From NCBI GenBank assembly GCA_016787665.1, contig JAEUUC010000002.1:246988-310987 (forward strand): a stretch of 64,000 bases of DNA. Reading direction: 5' to 3'. How positions within the stretch are numbered: position 1 is the first letter of the stretch; each line of letters begins with the position of its first letter. The translations under genes were made by a program, and so were the position numbers. This stretch comes from Cyclobacteriaceae bacterium (GTDB lineage: Bacteria > Bacteroidota > Bacteroidia > Cytophagales > Cyclobacteriaceae). Below the pieces are notes generated by a model that saw only the letters and a program-made list of their open reading frames with translations, was not told where the DNA came from and did no database searches. Positions 1-8,736 of this stretch are shown one piece after another.

Positions 1-45
1 AAGCTACAAGAAAAGCCGGAGAAGTTCGATGTACCGCTACAATAA
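1..45 (+). CDS. possible 3' end of a plus-strand gene
   Basis: The first 45 bases read as 14 codons followed by TAA (ending K-F-D-V-P-L-Q-stop) in plus frame 1. The piece is charged and unremarkable. If real, it is the tail of a gene that starts outside the window and converges on the polysaccharide locus. Nothing can be said about its function, and a stop-terminated run this short can occur by chance. Confidence 0.25.
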   Translation, partial: KLQEKPEKFDVPLQ

Positions 46-56
46 AGGTGGCGGAC

Positions 57-1982
57 TCAGACGCTAGTCTTATCCAATACCTCGTAGCGGGAATAGTTGC
101 TGATATACTCCGGGACAAGTTCTTTCATCAGCGCCACCATCTTCAATTCATTGCGGTCGTGGACCAGATCGTGGAATAACTCTACATACCGGTTAATCTC
201 GTCATACGCGTATTCCTTCACCCGGGCAATCAGAATCTTGTGGTGGTGCGTGGGCATCGTGTTCTCCGAGATATTCAGTAACTCTTCGTGCAGTTTTTCG
301 CCTTCGCGAAGCCCCGTAAACACAATATCGATATCGCGCTCCGGCTGATAACCGGAGAGCCAGATCATCTTCCGGGCCAAATCCAGGATGCGAATCGACT
401 TGCCCATATCGAAAATAAAGACTTCCCCGCCTTTGCCCATCGTCCCCGCCTCAATAACCAGTTGGCAGGCTTCAGGGATGGTCATGAAATAGCGCGTGAT
501 CTCCGGATGGGTTACCGTGACCGGCCCCCCCATTTCAATTTGCTTTTTGAATAACGGAATAACACTCCCATTCGAACCCAGCACATTGCCAAAACGGGTT
601 GTGACAAAAACAGTACCCCCTCCCTTTTCCTGAAGTGAATTGTTTAGCGATTGCACATAAATTTCAGCAATTCGCTTTGAACACCCCATGACATTGGTTG
701 GATTCACTGCCTTGTCAGTGGAGACCATAACAAACTTGCGGGTGCGGTGCTCCACAGCCAGATCGGCCATGTTCTTTGTACCCAGGATATTGCATGAAAT
801 CGCCTCTGAGGGATTCCCCTCCATCATAGGCACATGCTTATAGGCAGCCGCATGATACACCAGCTCAGGTTTGTAGCGCTCAAAATAGCTGGCCAGCCGT
901 GCCTTGTTGGTAATATCGGCCACTCCCAGCACTACCTGAGTCCGCGTTTTAATTCCCTTCAGTTCACGCTCCAACTCATACAGGGGTGACTCGGCCTGAT
1001 CAATCAAAACGAGTTGCTCAGGCTCAAACTGAATAACCTGACGAACGAGTTCCGAACCAATGGAACCAGCGGCCCCGCTGATGAGAATACGCGTACCCCG
1101 GATGTCCGACTGAACCCCTTCGTTTTGAATACGGATAGACTCGCGCCCTAATAATTCCTCGATATTGATTTCCCGAATCTGGTTCAGGCTTAACTCGCCC
1201 CTCACCCATTTCTCCACGGGCGGGATGGTGCGCACCTTCACCTGGTTGCGTACACAAACGTCCACTAATTCGTTCTTACGCTCGAGCGAGAGATCTTTAG
1301 CGGCAATGATGATTTCGTCAATACTCAACTCTTTGAGGACTCCCTCCAAATCCGCCTCACGGGCGCTGTAGATACGCACGCCATCCACTTGTTTGGATAT
1401 CTTATCTGGCGCGTCCTCGAGGAAACCCACGATCTGCAAACGCGGCACCGAACCGATCACATGGCGGGTTACAATGCCATTCTGCCCGGCACCAAAAATC
1501 ATCACGCGCGACTTTTTCAACAAGGCGTTCTTGTAGTAGGTGAAAATATATTTGACCAGCAGGCGGTAGTTGAAGAGAAACAGAAACGTGCCCAGCAGGG
1601 TAATAAACACAACCGAATAGGGTATAAAGTAAACCCCGCGGTTGTAGTGGTACAGTACGTTAAAGAGAGCCACAAGTCCCATATTGAGACCTGCCATGGC
1701 GATGATCCGAACGGAATCCTGGAGCCCGGTATAGCGAATAATTCCGCGGTGGCTGCTGGTAATGAGTATAGAGGCCAACCCCAGCGAAGTATAAATCAGG
1801 ATACCCCAACCGAAATGATGCTGGTCCATCTCGGTCAGGGAAAAATTAAAGCGAAGCAGATATCCCAACAGAGCGCTGGAGGCAATGATGCCCAGGTCAA
1901 TACAAACAATGACCCATTGCGGTAAAATCCGAAGATTACGTAGCGAGACGATTAACCTTTTGGTTGCTTTTTCCGGAGCCAT
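57..1982 (-). CDS. pglF: UDP-GlcNAc 4,6-dehydratase, PglF/WbpM/CapD type
   Basis: Membrane-anchored nucleotide-sugar 4,6-dehydratase that would turn UDP-GlcNAc into the 4-keto-6-deoxy intermediate used for bacillosamine, QuiNAc or FucNAc. The 641-residue length is normal for the long, membrane-bound form. About four hydrophobic helices lie in residues 15-150, then a Rossmann-like CoA-binding-type domain (FGAGQNG near 165), then the catalytic SDR domain with ISGAAGSIGSE near 300. The active-site segment STDKAVNPTNVMGCSK has Met in place of the usual SDR Tyr, as is typical of PglF/WbpM. It is the last gene of the cluster and overlaps the CTERM mini-protein by 31 bases. Its likely partners (PglC, PglD, PglE-like) lie 7-9 kb upstream, separated by the exosortase/adhesin genes. 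The substrate is inferred from family and context. Confidence 0.92.
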   Translation of the reverse strand: MAPEKATKRLIVSLRNLRILPQWVIVCIDLGIIASSALLGYLLRFNFSLTEMDQHHFGWGILIYTSLGLASILITSSHRGIIRYTGLQDSVRIIAMAGLNMGLVALFNVLYHYNRGVYFIPYSVVFITLLGTFLFLFNYRLLVKYIFTYYKNALLKKSRVMIFGAGQNGIVTRHVIGSVPRLQIVGFLEDAPDKISKQVDGVRIYSAREADLEGVLKELSIDEIIIAAKDLSLERKNELVDVCVRNQVKVRTIPPVEKWVRGELSLNQIREINIEELLGRESIRIQNEGVQSDIRGTRILISGAAGSIGSELVRQVIQFEPEQLVLIDQAESPLYELERELKGIKTRTQVVLGVADITNKARLASYFERYKPELVYHAAAYKHVPMMEGNPSEAISCNILGTKNMADLAVEHRTRKFVMVSTDKAVNPTNVMGCSKRIAEIYVQSLNNSLQEKGGGTVFVTTRFGNVLGSNGSVIPLFKKQIEMGGPVTVTHPEITRYFMTIPEACQLVIEAGTMGKGGEVFIFDMGKSIRILDLARKMIWLSGYQPERDIDIVFTGLREGEKLHEELLNISENTMPTHHHKILIARVKEYAYDEINRYVELFHDLVHDRNELKMVALMKELVPEYISNYSRYEVLDKTSV

Positions 1983-2182
1983 TTGCGTGATATTCCATAC
2001 ACAGCCCCGGCACCGATTAGCAATTCTACACCAGTTATCGGTACTTCTGGATCACACGGAGGACCTCCGGGGCACGGATTACCCCCTCCGCCCGGCTGCG
2101 CCCATGCCGTGAATGTTAAAGCTGACATGACAAGAAGAAAAATTGCAGTCTTCACGGAGTAGGATTGGAGCCGTTTCATCAT
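1952..2182 (-). CDS. mini surface protein with exosortase-type C-terminal sorting signal
   Basis: 76 residues. Residues 1-28 form a signal peptide (MMKRL, hydrophobic core, cleavage likely after AWA). Residues 29-47 are a Gly/Pro/Cys-rich spacer (two Cys, at 37 and 43). Residues 48-51 are PITG, followed by a hydrophobic stretch (52-64) and a basic tail (S-R-K-W-L-R-K-K). This three-part C-terminus is the architecture of exosortase substrates (PEP-CTERM and related PID-type signals of Bacteroidota). The start ATG overlaps the adhesin stop as ATGATG, so translation is probably coupled; Met2 is an equally possible start. An XrtF exosortase lies 6 kb upstream in the same direction. If both ends are processed, only about 20-25 residues remain. 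Identity as an XrtF substrate is an inference. Confidence 0.75.
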   Translation of the reverse strand: MMKRLQSYSVKTAIFLLVMSALTFTAWAQPGGGGNPCPGGPPCDPEVPITGVELLIGAGAVYGISRKWLRKKQPKG

Positions 2183-5100
2183 CTCTTTACCACTTTAGTC
2201 TCAATCAAGCCTTCAGCCGTCTGTATTCGGACAATGTAAACCCCGTTAGCCAGCCCTCTCAGATCAAAAACTCCCCGATAGCAATCAATCGACCTTTCAC
2301 CTAATTCGGTTTGTGTAATTACAGCGACACCCGAGTTATTCCAGAATCCGGCAGTCGGCTCAGACGAAGATCTGACAATTATTTGCACCTGATCAGACGT
2401 TGGATTCGGGGTTATCATAAAACGCTCCCCGGATGGCAGCGGGCTGAAACGTTCAACCTCAACAAATAACTCCGCCACCGACTCACAAGGCCCTGAGGTT
2501 ACAACCAAGCGGTAATTTCCAGATTCAGCAGGTTTATACTCTTTTTCTGAACCCACGAGAATACCATTGTGAAACCATTGGTTACCTGTGTCAAAATTGG
2601 AAACTAATTTTCCGTCAATCCTCGATATCATCCCCTGGACAGGCTCAGCTATCTCTGCTTTAACCTCAACCCGATTACCCTCACAGCCGAGCGAATTGGC
2701 AATCGCTACGAAGTAGCTTCTGGATGTGGTAATAAGCGGTGTCGTGAACGTTTCGGTCACCGTTTCAGCGACCAATTGGCTACCTTCCGAATCCGCATAC
2801 CACCGATAAACCGAGCCATCGGACGCACCAGATGCGGTTAAGGTTACCCGAGACTTTTCACACGCTGCCCCACCCTGTGTGCCTGTAACCTGATCAATCG
2901 CCATCACCCGCACGTCCGCAGTTTGGCCGAGCGGCAAGCTCATACAGCCCGGCCGCCCAGCGGTAATCTCAATCTGGTTAAGACCCATATCCAGCTTATC
3001 GCTCGGTATGCGTAATTCAACCGTGCTACCGTTTCCATTGACCAGTTCGGAAACCAGAATTGTTCCGATTTTGGCCTGGTACGTTACGCCAACCTGTGTA
3101 TTTGAAATCGCTATGCGGGCATCAGACGATACGCAAACATCAGCGGCTTGCACAGGTAGATTGGTTTCCACTTGATCACGAGCAAAAACAAGTTTAAATC
3201 GCTTCGGTTGAGCGGATTGGACATCGGATGTTACCGCGAACTCATAGGCACTTTGAGAAGACGTTACCTCAATCGACTTGCCCATGAATTCATCAACCAG
3301 GTAAAGCCTATGCTGATGTCGTTGGTCAAAACTCCCCAACTCGGAGAACGAGAGTGTATAACTTCCCTCGCGCAGATCGTCTATCCCGATTTGCACTTCT
3401 TTACTGCACTCGAATCCCCCAACCAGGTTAATCGACATTGCCCGCTCATCAGACGTCAAGGTATACAGACTAAACATTTCCGGATTCGGAAACTTGTAAG
3501 AATCGAAGCCTACATCATACGCATCCGTAGTACCCTCGAAACCAAAATGAATCAATGCCTCGTCTTTTGAGGCAGCCGAATTCAATTGCATACGCAAGTA
3601 ATTTCGAGGGCCACTTTCACGGAAAAAAGTTGGCTGTTGGACTGCCTTTGTACCCTCACGAAATGTTAATACAGGGGATGCAGCATTGGCGCGTACCCAA
3701 AAAGCCTGCCCTGCCGCTATAAAACGGGTGACTCCATTCGTACCTGTACCTGTTAACCGATTAAAACTTCCAAATGCATCATCGCTCTCGTTCCAAAGGT
3801 AAATTGTGGCATCAATGTTTGTTCGAGTCCAAGGTCCCGGGGTTGGCATATCCGTATCATTTAACAATCCCCAATCAACTGGGGCCGGGTAGGGGTTACC
3901 GACTAAATTCCAACCATCATTGATGCCAGAACCCGAAAATCCCAGGGCGGGCGCAGTAACATCGCCCGCACCCGGTATGCCCCGTAAGTTCCAAGTTAGC
4001 GGTGATGCGCCCTGCCGAACATAGACCGAATAACCTCTTCCCGATTGAAACGTTTCAGAGTTCAATGCATCCGGAAAATCTTCATAGCGCTGATTTATCG
4101 TCCCTCCTCCGACCTTGAGATCGTTGTAACGGAACATCGTTTGATTATTGTTCACACAATCTGTGCAGGGTGCGCAGCCCGTACAACCGGTTTGAGGTGG
4201 AAAGCTGGTGCCCGTAAACGATCCGGTGACAGATATCTCCCCCTGTAAGTCCAACACGGTCGCACTTTGAACGGGTGACGAGATGTAACGAAACACTTTC
4301 CCTTCAGCTGACATAAACCGCTGCATCGTGATCCTGCTCCCGGTTGAGGTAAGATTGGCCGGCACGGCAGGCGATACCAACGGGGCAATCAGGGCCGTCC
4401 GCGAAGCCGTGGAAAGCAACGTAAAAACATCTGTATTTGCAGAGCCATCAAAGTCAATGTTGGTGTTGGATGCTAAGGTAAATACATTCTGCACGTTGAC
4501 ATCTGTGGCGATCGTAAACGTACCGCCCCCTTTATTCACCGTCATGTTAAAAAATGGAATAGCACCAGATCCGCTGGTCCGATCAATATTTTGATTTGAA
4601 CTCCCGTTGAATAAGACAGTGCCTTGATTGGGGGTAAAGGTGGCCGTACCGTCAAAAACAAGATCATCGCCAATGGTGATTTGGTGATTGCCAGCACCTG
4701 TGGATAGGTTTTTTGACCCAGCTATCACAAGGTCATTCAAAACAACCAATGGTGTGCTGAGTTGGATGGAGCCGGTACCCTGAAGCCTGACATCGAAAAA
4801 GACATGGCTGGCAAGTTTAGAAATCGTTTGATTGGCTCCGCCAAACGTCACATTTGTGTTCCCGTTGGAATTCGTGCTCAACACGGCACCCGTGTTGTTG
4901 GAGTTCCAATCTCCATTGACCTGAATACCCGATAAATTCGGCTCCAACCCACAGGTGGAACACTCAATACTCAACGATGACGAAGCATTAATGGTCAAAT
5001 TATTGAACACCGGTTTGTACAGGTCATTGAGCGTTATGATTGACGTTCCATTAAAGTTGACCTGACTTGAGCCAGGGGTCCACGTTGCCGTTCCGTCATC

Positions 5101-7497
5101 GGCATCAACGTCTCCGGAAATATTTACCGTGGCGCTGCCGAAATCAATTGTAGATCCTGTCAACACAGTAACGTCATCCAGATTAAGGGGTGTGGCTCCA
5201 CTTATTGCCGTGGTGCCAGCGAAACTAACCACCGAATTGGTAAAATCGCTGGTGCCATTCGATATGACATTGCCACGTAAAATAATCGCCCTGCCGTTTG
5301 AGTTAAATTCGCCAGTCTGAAGATCGAGGGTGCCATTCACGGTGAGTGTGGTGACTGACCCGTTCACCAATACTTCACCGGTAGAGTTGATCGTGAGGTT
5401 ATTCAACACCGTAGCCGGTGTTGTAAGCAGTTCGCCACCTGTAGTTACAGGTGACGTACTGGTGTACGTTAAATTATACGAAGTAGCCGACAACGCTTTG
5501 GTCATGGTGCCATCTCTGCGCGTTAATGTGGCCCCGGAACTGAGCGTTACGGTGCCTGCCCCCTGGTACGTACCACTAAAGATGTTAAGGTTATTGGCAA
5601 TGGTAATGGAGGTGGTATTGGTAACACCGATAGGGCGGTTTATCGTGAGCGTACCTAAAGTGCCCGAGAGCGGTACGGAGCCGGCAATAGCGCCCGAACC
5701 ATCAATTACCACCGAGGAGGCCGCGGTGCCCACTAAACTGCCTGTTGAGGACGCATACGGACCGCTAATGGTAAGGGTATTACCACCAAGGTTGATGCCC
5801 ACGCAATTATGAGTAAAAGTGCCTGCCACCGTAATGTTGTTCCCAAGCGTAATGGTTTGAGAGGCTCGAATGAGCACCAGATTATTAAGAATAGTACTTC
5901 CCGATGTGACAAGTGTACCAAAAGGACCAGAATCTCCCTCGTTAACGGTAATGTTAGACGTGGCCGTGACTACCAGCGATGACCCAGGATCAGCCGAAAA
6001 TTCATCGTTAAGCGTCAACAAGCGGGATGCCGGTATCGTCAGATTACCCGCATCAAGATACAATCGTCCTCCAATCGTAACGTCAGCTGCCAAACTTGCT
6101 CCGGCCGTATTCTGGATTGTGGTGTTCACGTTAGCTCCACCGGGATGCCCCGACCCCAAAAACTGGGCCGCTGCCCCATTGTAAACTATCGTTGCGTTGG
6201 CGTTGTAGGTACGGGTTCCATTTACTCTGATGTTACCGGCCGATGTACCCGTTTGTATCGCGCCTCCAGCGTCTAATGCGCCCACGTGAATGGTACCACC
6301 AGCTTGTAGTGTGAAACTGCCCGCTCCGGAAATCGCACTGGTTCCCAGATCAACTGTGGATCCGTTCAGGACCGTAAAATTGACCGCCCCTGAAAACGTA
6401 CCTGAATTGGAGTAGCTCTGAACTGTGCTTCCATTAAAATTTATCTGCGCTGAACCTCCAACAGAAACAGACCGAGCAATAGTGCAAGATGTGCCGTTCG
6501 AGAAATTACCCCCAACGTTTAAAATTCCAGTACCCGGTGCGGCCGTTGCGTTCAAATTTAGTGTAACTGTGCCCGAACTGGTGCTCGTTGAAAATGCTCC
6601 GGTAATATTAACTGTGGCAGAGCCTGTGGATGCAATTGTATGAATTGAGGTAGTTGTGTTAGAAATGGAAAAATGCCCGGTGATGTTGACAATGTTGGAA
6701 GTTCCGGTTGACGAAAAGACCAAGCGGCCCGATCCATCCACCAGCAAATTACCACCAACCGTCAACGTATTTGATGATGCGGTATCAAAAATTCGAAGTG
6801 TCCGGGTGGCACCCCCTGTGCTGCTAACTGTCAAATTTCCATCAACAGTTGTCAATGCACCCCCTAACGAGATGAAGGTTGCTGCGCCCCCCGAACCAAC
6901 AAAATTGGGACAATTCCATGTAAAGTGATGAAACGATTGTCCCAAGTTTCCGGGAGCGATAGAATTGGATGTGTATCCAATAACTCTGCATTCAGAATTA
7001 TCCAGCCAATCGGCTAGAATAATGTTACCCGCAGAAGTAGTTAAATTGTGTTCATACACACCACTGATAGCTACCGAAAGGATGCCATCATTTAAAGTTG
7101 ATGAGCCTTGGTTGGCTCTAAGAGTACCATTTACTACCAAAAAACCGTTGCCTCCAAGCCCATCATCCTCGATCTCTAGCAATCCTGAAAAGTGCAGCCG
7201 GGCGCCTGAGTTTATGGTCAAGGTTACACCAGCACCGATAAAGACTCCGCTAACATTTGCTTGATTTGGTGATGTGACCGTGACATTGTGAAGCACAATG
7301 GCATTGTTTCCCGCGCCAGGAAAATCAACACCCTCAGTTCCCGGTGAAATGTTACCCCAAGTTGCTCCATCATTCCAGTTACCGTCAAGAACAGACGTAA
7401 ATTGACCATATGAAACTGATGCGAGGGTCAAGAGCGCCCACGAGAGTAGAAAACGCCAAAAATTCGAGACTGTTTTTGACGACTTTCGGAAAAGCAT
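2179..7497 (-). CDS. giant T9SS-secreted surface protein (adhesin-like)
   Basis: 1772 residues from the chosen ATG at 7497, which begins a clear signal peptide (MLFRKSSK, hydrophobic core, cleavage near SYG|Q). The frame stays open to 7620, but the extra 41 residues would bury the signal. Residues of about 35-1080 are repetitive Thr/Ser/Asn/Gly-rich strands of the kind that fold as a parallel beta-helix (recurring phrases such as LTINSTG, VNFNGS, GNLTV). A CxxCxxC-type cluster lies near 1112 and a GWNLVGNPYP motif near 1200, both common in T9SS surface proteins. Ig-like segments (VYRWYADSEGS) lie near 1560. The last ~80 residues carry the type A sorting domain (ITPNPTSDQVQI, LANGVYIVRIQT, KVVKR). 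It should be exported by the Sec system, then T9SS, and held at the surface. The role in adhesion or matrix is inferred. Confidence 0.88.
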   Translation of the reverse strand: MLFRKSSKTVSNFWRFLLSWALLTLASVSYGQFTSVLDGNWNDGATWGNISPGTEGVDFPGAGNNAIVLHNVTVTSPNQANVSGVFIGAGVTLTINSGARLHFSGLLEIEDDGLGGNGFLVVNGTLRANQGSSTLNDGILSVAISGVYEHNLTTSAGNIILADWLDNSECRVIGYTSNSIAPGNLGQSFHHFTWNCPNFVGSGGAATFISLGGALTTVDGNLTVSSTGGATRTLRIFDTASSNTLTVGGNLLVDGSGRLVFSSTGTSNIVNITGHFSISNTTTSIHTIASTGSATVNITGAFSTSTSSGTVTLNLNATAAPGTGILNVGGNFSNGTSCTIARSVSVGGSAQINFNGSTVQSYSNSGTFSGAVNFTVLNGSTVDLGTSAISGAGSFTLQAGGTIHVGALDAGGAIQTGTSAGNIRVNGTRTYNANATIVYNGAAAQFLGSGHPGGANVNTTIQNTAGASLAADVTIGGRLYLDAGNLTIPASRLLTLNDEFSADPGSSLVVTATSNITVNEGDSGPFGTLVTSGSTILNNLVLIRASQTITLGNNITVAGTFTHNCVGINLGGNTLTISGPYASSTGSLVGTAASSVVIDGSGAIAGSVPLSGTLGTLTINRPIGVTNTTSITIANNLNIFSGTYQGAGTVTLSSGATLTRRDGTMTKALSATSYNLTYTSTSPVTTGGELLTTPATVLNNLTINSTGEVLVNGSVTTLTVNGTLDLQTGEFNSNGRAIILRGNVISNGTSDFTNSVVSFAGTTAISGATPLNLDDVTVLTGSTIDFGSATVNISGDVDADDGTATWTPGSSQVNFNGTSIITLNDLYKPVFNNLTINASSSLSIECSTCGLEPNLSGIQVNGDWNSNNTGAVLSTNSNGNTNVTFGGANQTISKLASHVFFDVRLQGTGSIQLSTPLVVLNDLVIAGSKNLSTGAGNHQITIGDDLVFDGTATFTPNQGTVLFNGSSNQNIDRTSGSGAIPFFNMTVNKGGGTFTIATDVNVQNVFTLASNTNIDFDGSANTDVFTLLSTASRTALIAPLVSPAVPANLTSTGSRITMQRFMSAEGKVFRYISSPVQSATVLDLQGEISVTGSFTGTSFPPQTGCTGCAPCTDCVNNNQTMFRYNDLKVGGGTINQRYEDFPDALNSETFQSGRGYSVYVRQGASPLTWNLRGIPGAGDVTAPALGFSGSGINDGWNLVGNPYPAPVDWGLLNDTDMPTPGPWTRTNIDATIYLWNESDDAFGSFNRLTGTGTNGVTRFIAAGQAFWVRANAASPVLTFREGTKAVQQPTFFRESGPRNYLRMQLNSAASKDEALIHFGFEGTTDAYDVGFDSYKFPNPEMFSLYTLTSDERAMSINLVGGFECSKEVQIGIDDLREGSYTLSFSELGSFDQRHQHRLYLVDEFMGKSIEVTSSQSAYEFAVTSDVQSAQPKRFKLVFARDQVETNLPVQAADVCVSSDARIAISNTQVGVTYQAKIGTILVSELVNGNGSTVELRIPSDKLDMGLNQIEITAGRPGCMSLPLGQTADVRVMAIDQVTGTQGGAACEKSRVTLTASGASDGSVYRWYADSEGSQLVAETVTETFTTPLITTSRSYFVAIANSLGCEGNRVEVKAEIAEPVQGMISRIDGKLVSNFDTGNQWFHNGILVGSEKEYKPAESGNYRLVVTSGPCESVAELFVEVERFSPLPSGERFMITPNPTSDQVQIIVRSSSEPTAGFWNNSGVAVITQTELGERSIDCYRGVFDLRGLANGVYIVRIQTAEGLIETKVVKR

Positions 7498-7515
7498 ATC
7501 TGCAGGTTTAAGTTC

Positions 7516-7551
7516 CAAAAATATTACATAAAACCGGTATTTCCATGCAAA
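7516..7551 (-). promoter_or_regulatory. possible Bacteroidota promoter before the adhesin gene
   Basis: On the minus strand TATTTTTG (7516-7523) matches the -7 consensus TAnnTTTG, and a TTTG (7548-7551) lies 24 bases upstream, longer than the usual ~19. The predicted transcript would start about 10 bases before the ATG at 7497. The 193-base gap to the preceding gene is large for this cluster, which fits a separate promoter, but the spacing is weak evidence. Confidence 0.25.
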
Positions 7552-7690
7552 TCCAAGTTGCCCCTTTTTACCTGATTTTTCACACGTGTTCATACAATTG
7601 GGCCCTGTTAAAGTAACCATATTGCGGCCAAATCTTACCTGAGATTAGTAATTGGGTCATAATTCCTTTAACAATTTATAACATGTTGAT

Positions 7691-8122
7691 TTACAGATTC
7701 TTAATGAATCTTTGGTAACTCAACGCCATGATCAACAGCCCCATCAACATGGGATTAACCACCAGCCGGTGCACCTGCTGCAACCAGGGCACTGAGAGCT
7801 CGGTGGGGCCCTCCAGCCAGAGCTTGACCGTCAGGTAGGCCGGCAAAAGCACCACGAGTTCAAAACCAAACACCCACCAGGCTAGCCGGGTAATCCGCTC
7901 ATCGGCAAACCAGGCGCGGATGATCACGAGGCACAAAAGATCATTCACCACCATCCGCAAGGTCTTATTGATCACGAACGCCAATTCTGGGGTAACACCT
8001 GACCATGCCAAGGTTTCGCTGATGATCCCGGTATAATCGACCCGCTGAAACAGGTAGACGGTCGCCAACCCCACTAAAGCCAGGGTAATTGCCAAAATCT
8101 TCGGCCCGGTCCAATTACCCAT
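7691..8122 (-). CDS. exosortase F system-associated membrane protein
   Basis: 143 residues with an N-terminal membrane helix (ILAITLALVGLATVYLF) and about three further helices. The segment around LRMVVNDLLCLVIIRAWF and the closing LMGLLIMALSYQRFIKN fit the small protein family that always accompanies XrtF in Bacteroidota. It overlaps the end of the xrtF gene by 8 bases, as expected for a co-translated pair. The biochemical role of this family is not established; partner or stabiliser of the exosortase is a reasonable guess. The assignment rests on position, size and topology, plus recall of the family. Confidence 0.8.
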   Translation of the reverse strand: MGNWTGPKILAITLALVGLATVYLFQRVDYTGIISETLAWSGVTPELAFVINKTLRMVVNDLLCLVIIRAWFADERITRLAWWVFGFELVVLLPAYLTVKLWLEGPTELSVPWLQQVHRLVVNPMLMGLLIMALSYQRFIKNL

Positions 8123-8660
8123 GTCCCACCCTGTTCAAACGAACCCACCACCACCACAGCAGCAGGACCCCAACGTACAGACTGGCCGTAAAAAGGTACT
8201 TATGGGTATAGTAGAAGTACTTTGGGAATTGAATAGCTACCGCATACAGCGCCATAATTCGGAATAGATTCGCCACATGGATTAATGCGAGACCGAGGGG
8301 AATGAACCAGACCATGGACTTGAATCTACCGCCAAACCCAAGCGTAAAGGCAAGAAACACAATCATGACATTAACGCCATTACAACCCTCATATACGACC
8401 AGGCGCGTTTCCTGTTGGAATTGCAGATGCACGGTGGGCTTGGTGGAACTCCTGACCGCCTCCACCGGGTGTGCCACTAGGGAGAGCAGGTCGGCTGTTT
8501 GCGTGGTGACGAAAACGGTAATCGGGTCTGCCGCGGGATTCAAATGTTGAATCCAAACCCCATACAGCGTATTGCCCACGAGGTAAACCGCCAGAAACAC
8601 GCCCAGAAAGCGAAGGGCAGGTTTAAACTGTTTTACTAATTCGCGCGGTGACTCACCCAT
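8115..8660 (-). CDS. xrtF: exosortase, XrtF family
   Basis: Integral-membrane cysteine protease/transpeptidase-like enzyme that processes proteins with a C-terminal sorting signal. 181 residues from ATG 8660; a GTG at 8675 is possible but adds only five residues. The three conserved exosortase residues are visible: Cys in VYEGCNGVNVM, Arg in NLFRIMALY and His in YYTHKYLF. Four or more hydrophobic helices surround them. The gene follows a terminator (8681-8715) that closes the upstream glycan operon, so it probably has its own promoter or depends on read-through. The adjacent associated protein and the CTERM mini-protein downstream complete a plausible exosortase system. Family assignment is firm; the substrate is inferred. 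Confidence 0.9.
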   Translation of the reverse strand: MGESPRELVKQFKPALRFLGVFLAVYLVGNTLYGVWIQHLNPAADPITVFVTTQTADLLSLVAHPVEAVRSSTKPTVHLQFQQETRLVVYEGCNGVNVMIVFLAFTLGFGGRFKSMVWFIPLGLALIHVANLFRIMALYAVAIQFPKYFYYTHKYLFTASLYVGVLLLWWWWVRLNRVGHG

Positions 8661-8680
8661 TGCACGAAGGTACACATTAC

Positions 8681-8715
8681 AAAAAAAGAAAAAGCCACCG
8701 CGCGGGCGATGGCTT
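8681..8715 (-). terminator. Rho-independent terminator after the pglE-like gene
   Basis: On the minus strand a 10-bp stem (AAGCCATCGC / GCGGTGGCTT, one G-U pair) with a CCGC loop is followed by TTTCTTTTTTT. It lies 22 bases after the aminotransferase stop and just before xrtF, so it separates the glycan genes from the exosortase/adhesin genes. Confidence 0.88.
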
Positions 8716-8736
8716 TGAATGAATACGGTTTTATGA

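Noticed and set aside
1389..1925. 178-codon plus-strand frame opposite the dehydratase gene
   Set aside because: No motif or membrane pattern; the opposite strand encodes a complete PglF-like enzyme.
5330..5812. 160-codon plus-strand frame opposite the adhesin gene
   Set aside because: It is the mirror of Thr/Val/Asn-rich repeat codons; the minus-strand frame has a signal peptide, domains and a sorting signal, the plus frame has none.
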